From Flavobacteriaceae bacterium (GTDB lineage Bacteria > Bacteroidota > Bacteroidia > Flavobacteriales > Flavobacteriaceae), in assembly GCA_026709415.1 (NCBI GenBank), contig JAPOSZ010000032.1:124001-188000 (forward strand): 64,000 nucleotides of DNA, read 5' to 3'. Made by a program: the position numbers and the translations under genes. The number at the start of each line of letters is the position of its first letter. Positions within the stretch are counted from its first letter, which is position 1. The notes below the pieces were generated by a model. That model was not told the DNA's origin, ran no database searches, and was given only the letters and a program-made list of their open reading frames with translations. Of the stretch, positions 19,201-27,575 are shown one piece after another.

Positions 19201-19511
19201 AACCGACCAATAAAAAAGTTTTTTTCATTGATTGGAAGAGTATAAATCCAGTGATGTGTTTGGTATTGAATTTCTCTGTAGATACCCCCACCAGTAACAA
19301 TGGCAATAATGATCATCATCAACATGCCCCCTCCAGCTAAATTTTTATAAAAAACCGCTGGAGAATTCATCAATAAATCTTCATTGACATAATATTCAAA
19401 ATTGCCTTCGGTGTACCAGATCCCTTGAAAGATTAACATGGCCAAAAACAATAGCGTTGTCCAATGTCTTAATCTTCTCTTGAGCTCGTATATGAATATG
19501 CTAGCAATCAT
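16269..19511 (-). CDS. ABC-2-type permease fused to a degenerate M1-aminopeptidase-like domain
   Basis: A 1080-residue protein. The first 550-600 residues contain two sets of about six membrane segments, each preceded by a motif typical of ABC-2 permeases (FIYELKRRLRHW; FSLANLEFKNIVR). The C-terminal 450 residues follow the M1 aminopeptidase layout (beta-rich domain, then helices), but the HExxH zinc motif is missing: the matching area reads ASHEEESYLTFTVYSSLFKH. The peptidase part is therefore probably inactive or used for binding. It overlaps the ATPase gene by four bases, so the two form one transporter. The substrate is unknown. Confidence 0.8.
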   Translation of the reverse strand: MIASIFIYELKRRLRHWTTLLFLAMLIFQGIWYTEGNFEYYVNEDLLMNSPAVFYKNLAGGGMLMMIIIAIVTGGGIYREIQYQTHHWIYTLPINEKNFFIGRFFSSYVYNVILALGYVLGMLLVPYSGIGEPSRFGPQPIGQLFHGFVVLLMPNIFLLTAIILAGVILSKRMALGYLGIFAAVMLFLVAQTVSEASGIKLIHVLADPFGYVGTEQVNNTMTGIEKNTAYLPLSSHLMTNRLIWFVVAVFLFLWSYRTFTYKRMFRGLKTKQSSTQASLNQGTPSPSLVKLPKPKVSYNLSEYVKKLFSLANLEFKNIVRPASFKIIIAIILLMITLQNLLWNAQYYIGPTLPLTSTMTFFRLSFGVFIMILLMVWAGELFFKERTVGFYKISDTLPVPVWVTQLSKYFAMCGVAFVMAFLFVFLGVATQILKGGIQLIDIGLFVSDLFGYNMGWLTYVIMITLVFFIAGLTANRMITHVLSVGIFFVIIIAFELELAEQSRFAFGFVPGIEDYSELTGYSIWKVSAPWYFLMWICLSIFMVFSSIYLWKRGVIRDWSKKLKLSDRQLNPIGKIIPVIALIGFFILQSFIITNVNNKGNFLLSSKEEKLSALYEKTYSYISDLPQPIYGGLDLEFEFKPQNRTVDYSANATLINLSSKPIDTLYLNTNRQTTMESEVVDSDYELNFSWKDKSHFLSTYVISPPLEPNDSLLVRFTGKKQYTGFSQSGNEPQADLIFKASFGQVKEYLPSIGYQSDKELDENRKRESFGLTPITSRKAGINNIKQRNTHLLAEDSNAFKGTIAITTNDGQIPIAPGRRIEEIKQDDKTTHIYELEQYESMNWYLGSGHYSKKIGQKENVATEILYFDNHSFNIEIYQNALHGGIGFVNKYLGHFPYSQVRLVEIPFYQDPIYVFPNAIAISEKEGWYADTASHEEESYLTFTVYSSLFKHWVLANSNIANVQGAEILTQAIPGGLALLAIANNNQAAADYLLEKKWQYYAKEKNDEPNNEPPLLFADGMAYLEQSKGVVTMYHIINHLGLEKFIDLWNHFINDNQFLVFADFFEGLKPHLTQDLIDQIERV

Positions 19512-20398
19512 ATAGCCACTTTTTTATTTTCTTTTTCTTGGAGTAAATTGAAATAAGCGTCTTCCAATACAGGGGTCTTTTCTATGAAGTTATTGTTGGG
19601 CTTTTTATCAGCAACAACTAGAACTTTTAGTTTCCCCATATAGAAAAAATTGGATATGACATTGTAATCGGCTTTGTATTGTTCAATTTCAGATTTTTCT
19701 ATTTCGGTTTGCCATAGACGGCCCTCCAATGAAGCCTCAATTTGGCTTGGTTTTCCAGTATGATAAACTTTTCCATGTCCAATGATGGCCATATCATTGC
19801 ACAGTGTACTAACATCTTCAACAATATGAGTAGATAAAATGACTACAGTATTTTCCCCAATTTCAGATAGTAAATTGTAAAATCGGTTTCTTTCCATAGG
19901 ATCAAGACCTGCTGTAGGCTCATCAACAATAATCAAACGAGGATTTCCTAATAATGCTTGAGCTATACCGAAGCGTTGTTTCATGCCACCGGAGTATTTG
20001 TCTAGTCTTTTCTGCTTTACATCAAATAAGTTGACTCTATTGAGCAGGGCATTGACATGCTCTTTGCGATCATAATGGTTTTTGATGCCTTTCATTTTGG
20101 CTATATGCAATAAAAGTTCTTCCGCACTCACATTTGGATACACACCAAATTCTTGGGGTAAATAACCCAAATGCTTTCTCAATTCCTCTGGATGAGATAG
20201 CGCGTCAATGCCATCAAATGCAACGGAGCCTTTATCGGCACTAAGCAGTGTGGCCACGATGTTCATTAAAGTTGTTTTTCCAGCACCATTTTGCCCTAGC
20301 AAACCAAACATGCCCGTTTTGATCGTTAAACTAACATCATCAATGGCTTTAACTCCGCTAGGATATGTTTTGGTCAAGTTTTTAATCGTTAATTCCAT
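19508..20398 (-). CDS. ABC transporter ATP-binding protein
   Basis: A 296-residue ATPase. Walker A is GLLGQNGAGKTT (about residues 33-44), the signature is YSGGMKQRFGIAQALL (about 135), Walker B is LIIVDEPTAGLDP, and the switch histidine is in STHIVED. The overlap with the permease gene at the ATGA-type junction marks them as partners. It starts nine bases after the DoxX-like gene stop, so the run from the TonB receptor through DoxX and the ATPase to the permease may be one transcript. Confidence 0.92.
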   Translation of the reverse strand: MELTIKNLTKTYPSGVKAIDDVSLTIKTGMFGLLGQNGAGKTTLMNIVATLLSADKGSVAFDGIDALSHPEELRKHLGYLPQEFGVYPNVSAEELLLHIAKMKGIKNHYDRKEHVNALLNRVNLFDVKQKRLDKYSGGMKQRFGIAQALLGNPRLIIVDEPTAGLDPMERNRFYNLLSEIGENTVVILSTHIVEDVSTLCNDMAIIGHGKVYHTGKPSQIEASLEGRLWQTEIEKSEIEQYKADYNVISNFFYMGKLKVLVVADKKPNNNFIEKTPVLEDAYFNLLQEKENKKVAI

Positions 20399-20407
20399 AG
20401 TTCATGG

Positions 20408-20836
20408 TTAAGTATTCAGAGAGACTTTTTTAGGTTTGAGTAAAATGTTTTTCCAATCCGAATATCGATAAGCCAATACCAAAGCATTTAAAAGAAATAA
20501 GGTTGAATCAAATAGAATGAATGCTAAATATTTTGAAAAAAAGACATGGGTCATCAATAAGCATAGCAGAAGAGGAACTAGCATTATGCTAGCCAACAAG
20601 TAAAATCGATTCTCCAAGACTAATAAAACGCCACACACTAATTGAAAAAATCCAACAAATAATAGATACCCAGCATTTTGCAACAGATCGTAAAATTCAA
20701 AAAAGATAGGATTCGTCATGTCATAATCAGATTGGAAAACGGAAGGATTATAAGGAAGAAATAGTTTTTCAATCCCTGCCCACACAAAGATGATCGCCAA
20801 TAAAATTCGGATAACGATTATAGCAATTGATTTCAC
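20408..20836 (-). CDS. DoxX-like small membrane protein
   Basis: A 142-residue protein with four predicted membrane segments and the opening IVIRILLAIIFVWAGIEKLF, typical of DoxX/DoxD-related proteins. Members are linked to quinone or thiol redox chemistry in a few cases, but most are uncharacterised. It lies between the TonB receptor (34 bases upstream) and the ABC ATPase (nine bases downstream). Confidence 0.72.
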   Translation of the reverse strand: MKSIAIIVIRILLAIIFVWAGIEKLFLPYNPSVFQSDYDMTNPIFFEFYDLLQNAGYLLFVGFFQLVCGVLLVLENRFYLLASIMLVPLLLCLLMTHVFFSKYLAFILFDSTLFLLNALVLAYRYSDWKNILLKPKKVSLNT

Positions 20837-20870
20837 AATTGTTGTTTATCTATAATATTCTAATGCGAAC

Positions 20871-23282
20871 TTAAAATTTAAAATCCACCGAAATGCCATA
20901 GGTTCGAGGTAGGGCATAAGAGGCGGCATTGAATCCACCAACTCCGTAACCATATCCAAAATAAGTCTGATCAAAAAGATTCTTTCCCCAAAGAGAGATA
21001 TCAAAAGATTTGGTGGTAATTCATAGTTTCGAATTCAACAGTGCATAACTATCTTGTAGGATGACATTGGGCACATCAAAGAAAATATCGTCTTGATAAT
21101 TCAGATCAACAACACCTTCAAAATTGATTTTTTTAGAGATGGGTTGTATGTAAGTGAGATTGAAATTGGCATTGTATTTAGGAGAAACGGGTAAGTTTTT
21201 ACCGCTTCGGTCGATGGTCGATGGAATGCCAGTTTGTGGGTCAAAAATAACATCGTCGAAAGCGATGATTTCAGTATTGAGATAACCTGCATTTAAGGCC
21301 AAACTCAACTCAGGAGTCACGACATACTTGCTTTCAAATTCGATACCCCATATGCGTGATTCGCCTATATTGTCAGTTCCAATACTGAATGTTGAAGCGT
21401 CGAGTAAGGTAAAGATTTGTTGATCGGTATAGGTCGTATAAAACCCAGTTAAATTTAGTTTTAGTCGATGATTCATCAATTCAGTTTTTATTCCACTTTC
21501 ATAATTCAATGTGTTCTCCGAACCAAATTTAGCTTTGTCTGGATCAAGAACAAATTCATTAATCCCTCCAGGTCGAAATCCTCTAGACACATTAGCAAAA
21601 AGAAAAACTTGGTCATTGGCTTCATATCCCAAAGCAATTTTTGGTGACCACCCATCAAATTCAACATCTTCCTCATAATTGGCATTGGGTTGAATGGGCT
21701 TATCAAATGTTCTATCAACAGCAATTTTCGTTTTTTGGTAGTCAAAACGAAGTCCACCGGTGAGACCTAGCTTTTCGGTAATTCTATATGAAACTTGTCC
21801 AAAAACAGCGATTCCATCTTCATCGATTTCTGATTTGTCGATTCTCTCATAGGGTAATAAATCAGTCAATTGAGGCATAGTCAAAGCGAGGTCAGTACCG
21901 AAGTGTAAAGCTGGGTTGGATGTGTTTCTGTTGAGGTAAACAAAAACTCCAGTTGTCCAATCTAGACTAGATAGTCCTTTGGAAGTCAATCGAATTTCAT
22001 TTGAACAACTATTTAAGTTACTTCCACCAGTCGCATACTGAAAATCAAGCGGAGAATAATCGAATTCATCAGCACGATCATATTTTGTATTCGAATATGC
22101 AAAATTTGAGTTTAATGTAAAAAAGTTAGTCTCGTATTTCGTATTAAAAGCAAAAGTCTGTGTGGTGGCCACCGTAAAGACGTCGACATCGAAATTAAAC
22201 TCAAACGGATCGACACTGGAATCATCTTTGACAATATCCAATATAGGTCTGATATTGTTTGGATCAGGGTTAATTAAATAAAATGCATAAGCATCAGATT
22301 CTCTACGTTGGTGATTGAACTGAAGTCCAAAAGAAAGTTGATCATTGGCCAAATACTTTAATCGAGCGTTGGCATTAAATAGTTCTCTATCCTGTAATTC
22401 TTTTTCTAAGAAGAGATTCTGTGAGTAACCATCTCGGGTCAGACCATAGGCATCTAATCTCAAAAACACTTTATCATTGACTAAAGGGATATTCAAACCA
22501 AGTTTTAGTGCCCCCGCATTTAAATTACCATAACTAAACCCAGCAAATCCGGTCAACTCATTAGTTGGATTTTTAGTCGTGATTTTAATAACTCCAGCCA
22601 AAGCATTTCTTCCATAAAGTGTTCCTTGAGGTCCCCTTAAAATTTCTATACGTTGAATATCACTTATACCGAGAGGAAATGAATAGGTTGAAAAATAAGG
22701 AACATCATCAATGTATAATCCAACAATCGGATTAGGGTCAATCGTTGATATCCCCCTGCTAGTTATCAGACTAAACGTCCCAGTGGAACCGTCGTCATAG
22801 GAACGAAAATTCGGGGCAATCGAATTTATCTCACTGAGAACTCCAATTTGTAGTCGTTCTATTTCTTCTGATCCTATGGCACTGACAGAGGTAGCTGTCT
22901 TTTGTGCATCTTGATATCTTCGATCAGCAGTAACAATAATTTCATCGAGTTCTCCTTTTCCAGTACCTAAAATAAATAAAAAATTGTTTTGATGATCTCC
23001 AAGTTCAATGCTTCTGATGATCGTCTGATAGCCTAGGTGTGAGATTTCTACAAAATAATTATTGGGTTGTAATTGAGCTATTGTAAAATTTCCTTGTTCA
23101 TCTGTAAAAGCCCCCTTATTGGTGCCTAATATTTGTATGGATGCATTAGCAATAGGTTCATTTTCGGTATTAGAAACCTTCCCTTGAAAATTAAGTTGCT
23201 GACTTATGGCCAATAATGGAAAAAGTAGCAGGAAAAAGCCGAATATGTTTTTTAGCCAATGTATAGAATTGAGATTGATCAT
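20871..23282 (-). pseudogene. TonB-dependent receptor, cut near the 3' end by an in-frame TGA
   Basis: The open frame from 23282 to 21021 gives 753 residues: signal peptide (about 1-27), carboxypeptidase-regulatory-like domain (NFQGKVSNTENEPIANASIQ), plug domain (about 115-235, RGPQGTLYGRNALAGVI) and most of the outer-membrane barrel. The TGA at 21021-21023 is followed in the same frame by 49 more codons reading SLWGKNLFDQTY and ending SVDFKF with a TAA at 20871. That is the normal last strand and terminal phenylalanine needed for barrel insertion. One change (GGA to TGA) explains the break. The product would probably misfold unless the stop is read through. A Fur-like site upstream suggests an iron-compound receptor. 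Confidence 0.88.
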
Positions 23283-23356
23283 ATAAGAATTAATATTGAA
23301 GTTTATTGAACTGAGATATCCATGCCAAAAAATAGATGGAGTCTAAAATTGGAAGT

Positions 23357-23364
23357 CAAATGTA
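23357..23364 (-). promoter_or_regulatory. Bacteroidota-type -7 box for the TonB receptor
   Basis: The minus strand reads TACATTTG, a TAnnTTTG match 75 bases upstream of the receptor start. The Fur-like palindrome sits directly upstream, where the -33 element would be. Confidence 0.45.
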
Positions 23365-23378
23365 AAAATTAAATCCTT

Positions 23379-23397
23379 ATTAAGAATCATTCTAATT
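23379..23397. promoter_or_regulatory. Fur-like palindrome before the TonB receptor
   Basis: The minus strand contains TTAGAATGATTCTTAAT, an imperfect palindrome around AGAATnATTCT that resembles the Fur box. Its place just upstream of the receptor -7 box would allow a repressor to block RNA polymerase. No Fur gene is in the window to link to it. Confidence 0.35.
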
Positions 23398-23773
23398 AAA
23401 CTGATTTAAAATTGTTTTGTTTTTTACTTTCTAAGCGGTATTAAACGTTATCCAAAAAATGAAACTAGTTGAACAAAGTATTATTTTGTCAACACAGACT
23501 CAAATATTTGTTTTGAAAATATAAAGTGTTAGCGATAGTATTCTAATCAACTTTATTATTGATTGGTTAAACTTTTAATACCAACTTGACATCTAAAGTG
23601 AATATTATTAAAATCAATCAAAACCCTTGTTTTGTGTAGTAAGGCTTAGATATTGTCTACGCTTCTATACGAATACAAGCTGAATACCCTTGTTCTATTA
23701 CAAATAAATATAAAATAGATTTGTTTTAATACGCGAATACTTTAAACTTACCCTTGTTATAATACAAAAACTT
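23398..23773. other. AT-rich intergenic region with three ACCCTTGTT motifs
   Basis: No gene is supported between the receptor promoter region and the ATPase gene. ACCCTTGTT occurs at 23623, 23686 and 23750, with steps of 63 and 64 bases. The last two extend into near-palindromes (TTGT, six bases, ACAA), and the last contains TATAAT. These may be regulatory sites for the ATPase gene. Confidence 0.35.
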
Positions 23774-25126
23774 GTGATTATAAAAAGATCAATTACCAAA
23801 TATTTAATGTTTTGGAAATCCAAAGCGAATAGGAAACCGCTCATCATTCGAGGAGCTAGACAAGTTGGAAAGACGACTATCATTAAAGAATTCTCAAAGA
23901 CTTATAAATATCAATTGATTCTAAATTTAGAAAAAGAAGAAGATCGAGAATTCTTTCGAAATACGGATAATGTAAAATTAATTCTACAGTATCTTTTGTT
24001 ATCTAGAAAACTAAATGATAGTTGTTTGTCAGATACACTTTTGTTTATTGATGAAATTCAAGAATATCCAAAAGTCATCAGTCTATTGCGCTATTTCTAT
24101 GAGGAGGTTTCAGAATTGCATGTCATAGCTGCTGGATCACTTTTAGAATTTGCGATGAGGAGATTACAAACTTTTCCCGTCGGTAGGGTAGAATTCATGT
24201 ATTTACATCCCATAAATTTTGAAGAATATCTAGAGGCAGCCGGATTTTCAATTCTTCTTGATGATCTTAAAAATATTCCAACTAACCCTATCGCCCATAG
24301 AGTATTGATGAATCAATTTAATCGATACGCAACAATTGGTGGGATGCCTGAAATAATTCAACAAGCTGTCATTGATTTTAAAGTTTCACATTTAGTATTG
24401 ACATATGATAGTATTTGGAATTCATTCCTGAGTGATATCGAAAAATATGCGCGAAATGACACCGAATTAAAAGTCATCAAGTTGATTATGTCAACCGCTC
24501 CATTTCTTGTCGATAAACGGATTAAATTTCAGAATTTCGGTCCATCCAATTATAGGTCAAGAGAAGTAGGCGTTGCTTTCAGAAGTATACACCAGGCCAA
24601 GGTTATTCAATTAATTTATCCTTCAACGGAAATGAAACCTCCAATTATTTTGGATTTTAAAAAGTCTCCCAAAATGCAGTTTTTAGATACAGGGATTTTA
24701 AATCATATATTGGGAATAACAGGACAGCTGTCTGTTTTGAATGACTTCAGCAATGACTATAGAGGATTTCTCATTCCACACATATTCATTCAAGATTTCA
24801 TTTCAATACATCATATCACTCATTTTTTACCTTCCTTCTGGGTCAGAAATAAAACTCAATCTAGCTCAGAGCTGGATTTAATCGTCGTCGTTGATGGTAA
24901 GTTGTTGCCTATTAAAATTAAATCTGGAAAAACGGGAAGATTGAGATCTCTGCATCAGTTTATTGATCATTGTGATCACCATTACGGCATCCGAATTTAT
25001 AGTGGAGAGTTTGATGTCCATAAGACGAAAACCCCCAATGGAAAACCTTATGTATTGATGAACTTGCCCTATTATTTAGGCACCCAACTTCCAAAATATG
25101 CTAGGTATTTTGTTGAGAATTACTAA
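23774..25126 (+). CDS. AAA_14/DUF4143 ATPase
   Basis: A 450-residue protein with Walker A GARQVGKTT (about residues 28-36) and Walker B TLLFIDEIQ (about 92-100), followed by the arginine-finger region and a C-terminal domain of the DUF4143 type with a nuclease-like ELDLIVVVDGKLLPIKIKS segment. That segment resembles the PD-(D/E)xK core, although here the last part reads IKIKSG. Such proteins are widespread and often horizontally acquired; their role is unknown. The best start is GTG. The gene stands alone and is convergent with alkaline phosphatase. Confidence 0.85.
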   Translation: MIIKRSITKYLMFWKSKANRKPLIIRGARQVGKTTIIKEFSKTYKYQLILNLEKEEDREFFRNTDNVKLILQYLLLSRKLNDSCLSDTLLFIDEIQEYPKVISLLRYFYEEVSELHVIAAGSLLEFAMRRLQTFPVGRVEFMYLHPINFEEYLEAAGFSILLDDLKNIPTNPIAHRVLMNQFNRYATIGGMPEIIQQAVIDFKVSHLVLTYDSIWNSFLSDIEKYARNDTELKVIKLIMSTAPFLVDKRIKFQNFGPSNYRSREVGVAFRSIHQAKVIQLIYPSTEMKPPIILDFKKSPKMQFLDTGILNHILGITGQLSVLNDFSNDYRGFLIPHIFIQDFISIHHITHFLPSFWVRNKTQSSSELDLIVVVDGKLLPIKIKSGKTGRLRSLHQFIDHCDHHYGIRIYSGEFDVHKTKTPNGKPYVLMNLPYYLGTQLPKYARYFVENY

Positions 25127-25144
25127 TTCTGAAAGTTGAGATAT

Positions 25145-26221
25145 TTAATGTGAAACTATGTTTTTGAGTTTATGAAAAATTTCGGTATTCTCGTAAAGTC
25201 CACTAAACTCGATAGCATCATAACCGAAACTAAAAACAGGAACAAACGTGGCGGTATGACCACCAGTTCCCCAGGCATCAATAATGGTATTATTTTCCAG
25301 GTTGCCATTATTTACGGATAATCCACCAGTTTCATGGTCGGCGGTGGCAATAACTAAAGTGGAAGGGTTATTTTCAGCAAAATCAAGTGAAATGTCGATG
25401 GCTTGATTGAATTCTTTGAATTCAGAGATGAGAAATTCAATGTCGTTATCATGACCTGCCCAATCGATTTGAGAACCTTCTACCATAGCAAAAAAGGGCT
25501 TATTGCTATCGAATTTTTCTAATAAGACAGAAAGTGATTCACCTAAAGTAGGGGTTCGACCTTCCAAAAGACTTGGCGGATTATTTTCATGAGTTAAATA
25601 TCCAATTTTTTCAGATTGGCTTGATCTAAAATCGTCTAGATTATCAACAAATTCAAATTGTTTAGATTCTTTTATTAAATTTTTACCATCTTCTCGTTCT
25701 ATAAAATATTTTTCACCTCCACCAACAAAAAAGTCGACCGAAGAAGACATCAACTGAGAAGCAATTAACTCGTATTCACTTCTTGCTTCAACCTTTGCAT
25801 AAAAGGCCGCTGGTGTTGCATGAACAATGGTTGAAGTAGCAATCAATCCAGTTTGATATCCTTTCCCTTTAAGAATTTCCAAAATCGATGTGAGTTCATT
25901 TTTTTCAGCATCCATACCCAACATTCCGCTTTTAGTTTTCTTTCCACAGGCAATGGCCGTTCCTGCTGCAGCCGAATCAGTTAAAATGGAGACTTCGTCA
26001 GCATGTACTTTTATTAGACCTACAAATTCAAAACGATCGAAAGCTGTTTGGTTTCCCATGACATAATTTCCAGCTGAAATTTGAGAAAGACCATTTCCAT
26101 CACCTATGAGCAAAATGATATTGGGATATTTAAAGTCTCTATCAGCGTTTTGGCTTAAAGTGTTATTGAAGACCAAACAACACGATAGGAGAATAGAATA
26201 GAATATAAAGTTTGTTTTCAT
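25145..26221 (-). CDS. Alkaline phosphatase
   Basis: A 358-residue exported metalloenzyme. ATG 26221 is chosen because it gives a clear signal peptide (about residues 1-23, ending NNTLSQ) and a TAnnTTTG box lies 20 bases upstream; the longer open frame from 26350 would overlap kdtA. Visible motifs are LLIGDGNG (metal aspartate), TDSAAAGTAIACGKKT (nucleophile serine), EGSQIDWAGHDND and ATADHETGG. The enzyme releases phosphate from organic esters in the periplasm or outside. Related Bacteroidota enzymes are about 50-60 kDa, so this is a short form. Confidence 0.9.
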   Translation of the reverse strand: MKTNFIFYSILLSCCLVFNNTLSQNADRDFKYPNIILLIGDGNGLSQISAGNYVMGNQTAFDRFEFVGLIKVHADEVSILTDSAAAGTAIACGKKTKSGMLGMDAEKNELTSILEILKGKGYQTGLIATSTIVHATPAAFYAKVEARSEYELIASQLMSSSVDFFVGGGEKYFIEREDGKNLIKESKQFEFVDNLDDFRSSQSEKIGYLTHENNPPSLLEGRTPTLGESLSVLLEKFDSNKPFFAMVEGSQIDWAGHDNDIEFLISEFKEFNQAIDISLDFAENNPSTLVIATADHETGGLSVNNGNLENNTIIDAWGTGGHTATFVPVFSFGYDAIEFSGLYENTEIFHKLKNIVSH

Positions 26222-26241
26222 TGGAGTATTAGTATGAATAA

Positions 26242-26249
26242 CAAAAGTA
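26242..26249 (-). promoter_or_regulatory. Bacteroidota-type -7 box for alkaline phosphatase
   Basis: The minus strand reads TACTTTTG (TAnnTTTG), 20 bases before the chosen ATG. It supports the shorter start. No pho-box-like repeat was recognised. Confidence 0.45.
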
Positions 26250-26282
26250 CATGTGCTAGTCATTGTGACCAAAAATTCAGAA

Positions 26283-27518
26283 TTAAAAGTAAGTCGAGAT
26301 TTTTTCAAAGACCTTTTTAGATCCATCTCTGTTTTCATTGAGATATTCACAGATTTCTTTTTGGATCGATGCCAATAGTTTTGGGTTTTCCTTGAAATGT
26401 TGTAAGGTTTGTCTGAGCTTCATTTTATCAGAAATAGAAAAAGCAATGTGTTTATGGATTAAATCAGCAGCTTCAGGAAAATATTGGTAATGTGGACCTA
26501 GTAACACTGGTTTACAATGTCCAATGGGTTCTAAAATATTATGCAATCCTCTTTTAGAAAACCCTCCACCAACATAAGTGATATGAGCAAAGCGGTAAAG
26601 TGATGAAAGAAGTCCTATAGAATCAATAATCAAAATTTGGGTCTTTCCAATCGTGTTGATATCCAATTGATTAATCGTTTGATAGGAAGTTGAAATTTTT
26701 GATTTTATAAACTCGACTGATTTCGAACCAATATCATGAGGTGCAATAATGATTTTATCATAAATCGATTCGATTTCGGGAAATAATAATTCAATATCTT
26801 TTTTCCATGTACTTCCAGCAATGAAACAGGGTCTATTGTTTAAAAATTCTTCTACAATTGCATTATAAAAGGGTTGGGACGCATTTTCAATGACGCGGTC
26901 TATTCTTAAATCTCCCGATATTGAAACATTATTGAATTGATATCGATTTAATAGAACAAAAGAACTTTGGTTTTGCACAAAAACATGATCCATCTTTTTT
27001 AATTCATTGAGTAACCATCGACCATACCACTGGAATAGAAAGTGATTTTTATGAAATCGACAGGAGATAGCAAAGGTTTTAATTTGACGCGCATGAAGCT
27101 GGTTTAAATAATTTGGCCAAAATTCATATTTCACAAAAATGGCCACATCGGGATTGACTTTATCTAAAAATCGTCGAACTCTTCTTTGGGTATCAAATGG
27201 TAAAAATCCGATATGATCTAATAGATCAAGGTCTGAATTGGTTTGGATCCCAGATGGGGAAAAAAAGGTTAGTATAAGTTCAAAATTGGGATAGTTTGAT
27301 TTTATGGTTTTAAGAAGGGGTTTACATAGTTCGAACTCTCCTAAGGAAGCACAGTGGAACCATATGAGCTTTTTGTCCGGAGAAAACGTTTGGTTTTGAA
27401 TTAATAGAGGAGCATTTTTTCTTTTTTGAGTAAACTGTTGAATTTTTTTAGAAAAGAGCCCAATGATTGGCAGACATAAAACAGTAAAAGATGCAATAAA
27501 GGAATAAACCCAAAACAT
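26283..27518 (-). CDS. kdtA: 3-deoxy-D-manno-octulosonic acid (Kdo) transferase
   Basis: A 411-residue glycosyltransferase that adds Kdo to lipid A precursor at the inner membrane. An N-terminal hydrophobic anchor (about 1-20) precedes the family motif IWFHCASLGEFE (about residue 53-64) with its catalytic glutamate. YEFWPNYL (about 132) and the C-terminal GGGFSKRGLHNILEP (about 315-330) are also typical. A TAnnTTTG box lies 13 bases upstream. Together with lpxK it indicates a Kdo-lipid A outer membrane. Confidence 0.92.
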   Translation of the reverse strand: MFWVYSFIASFTVLCLPIIGLFSKKIQQFTQKRKNAPLLIQNQTFSPDKKLIWFHCASLGEFELCKPLLKTIKSNYPNFELILTFFSPSGIQTNSDLDLLDHIGFLPFDTQRRVRRFLDKVNPDVAIFVKYEFWPNYLNQLHARQIKTFAISCRFHKNHFLFQWYGRWLLNELKKMDHVFVQNQSSFVLLNRYQFNNVSISGDLRIDRVIENASQPFYNAIVEEFLNNRPCFIAGSTWKKDIELLFPEIESIYDKIIIAPHDIGSKSVEFIKSKISTSYQTINQLDINTIGKTQILIIDSIGLLSSLYRFAHITYVGGGFSKRGLHNILEPIGHCKPVLLGPHYQYFPEAADLIHKHIAFSISDKMKLRQTLQHFKENPKLLASIQKEICEYLNENRDGSKKVFEKISTYF

Positions 27519-27531
27519 GAAGCTCTTGAAT

Positions 27532-27539
27532 CAAAAATA
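27532..27539 (-). promoter_or_regulatory. Bacteroidota-type -7 box for kdtA
   Basis: The minus strand reads TATTTTTG (TAnnTTTG), ending 13 bases before the kdtA start. Confidence 0.45.
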
Positions 27540-27575
27540 AGCTATCTGCCGCCTGTCCAATAATTTTAATAAAGT

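Noticed and set aside
26222-26350. Longer start for alkaline phosphatase
   Set aside because: It would overlap kdtA, hide the signal peptide and lie upstream of the TAnnTTTG box at 26242-26249.
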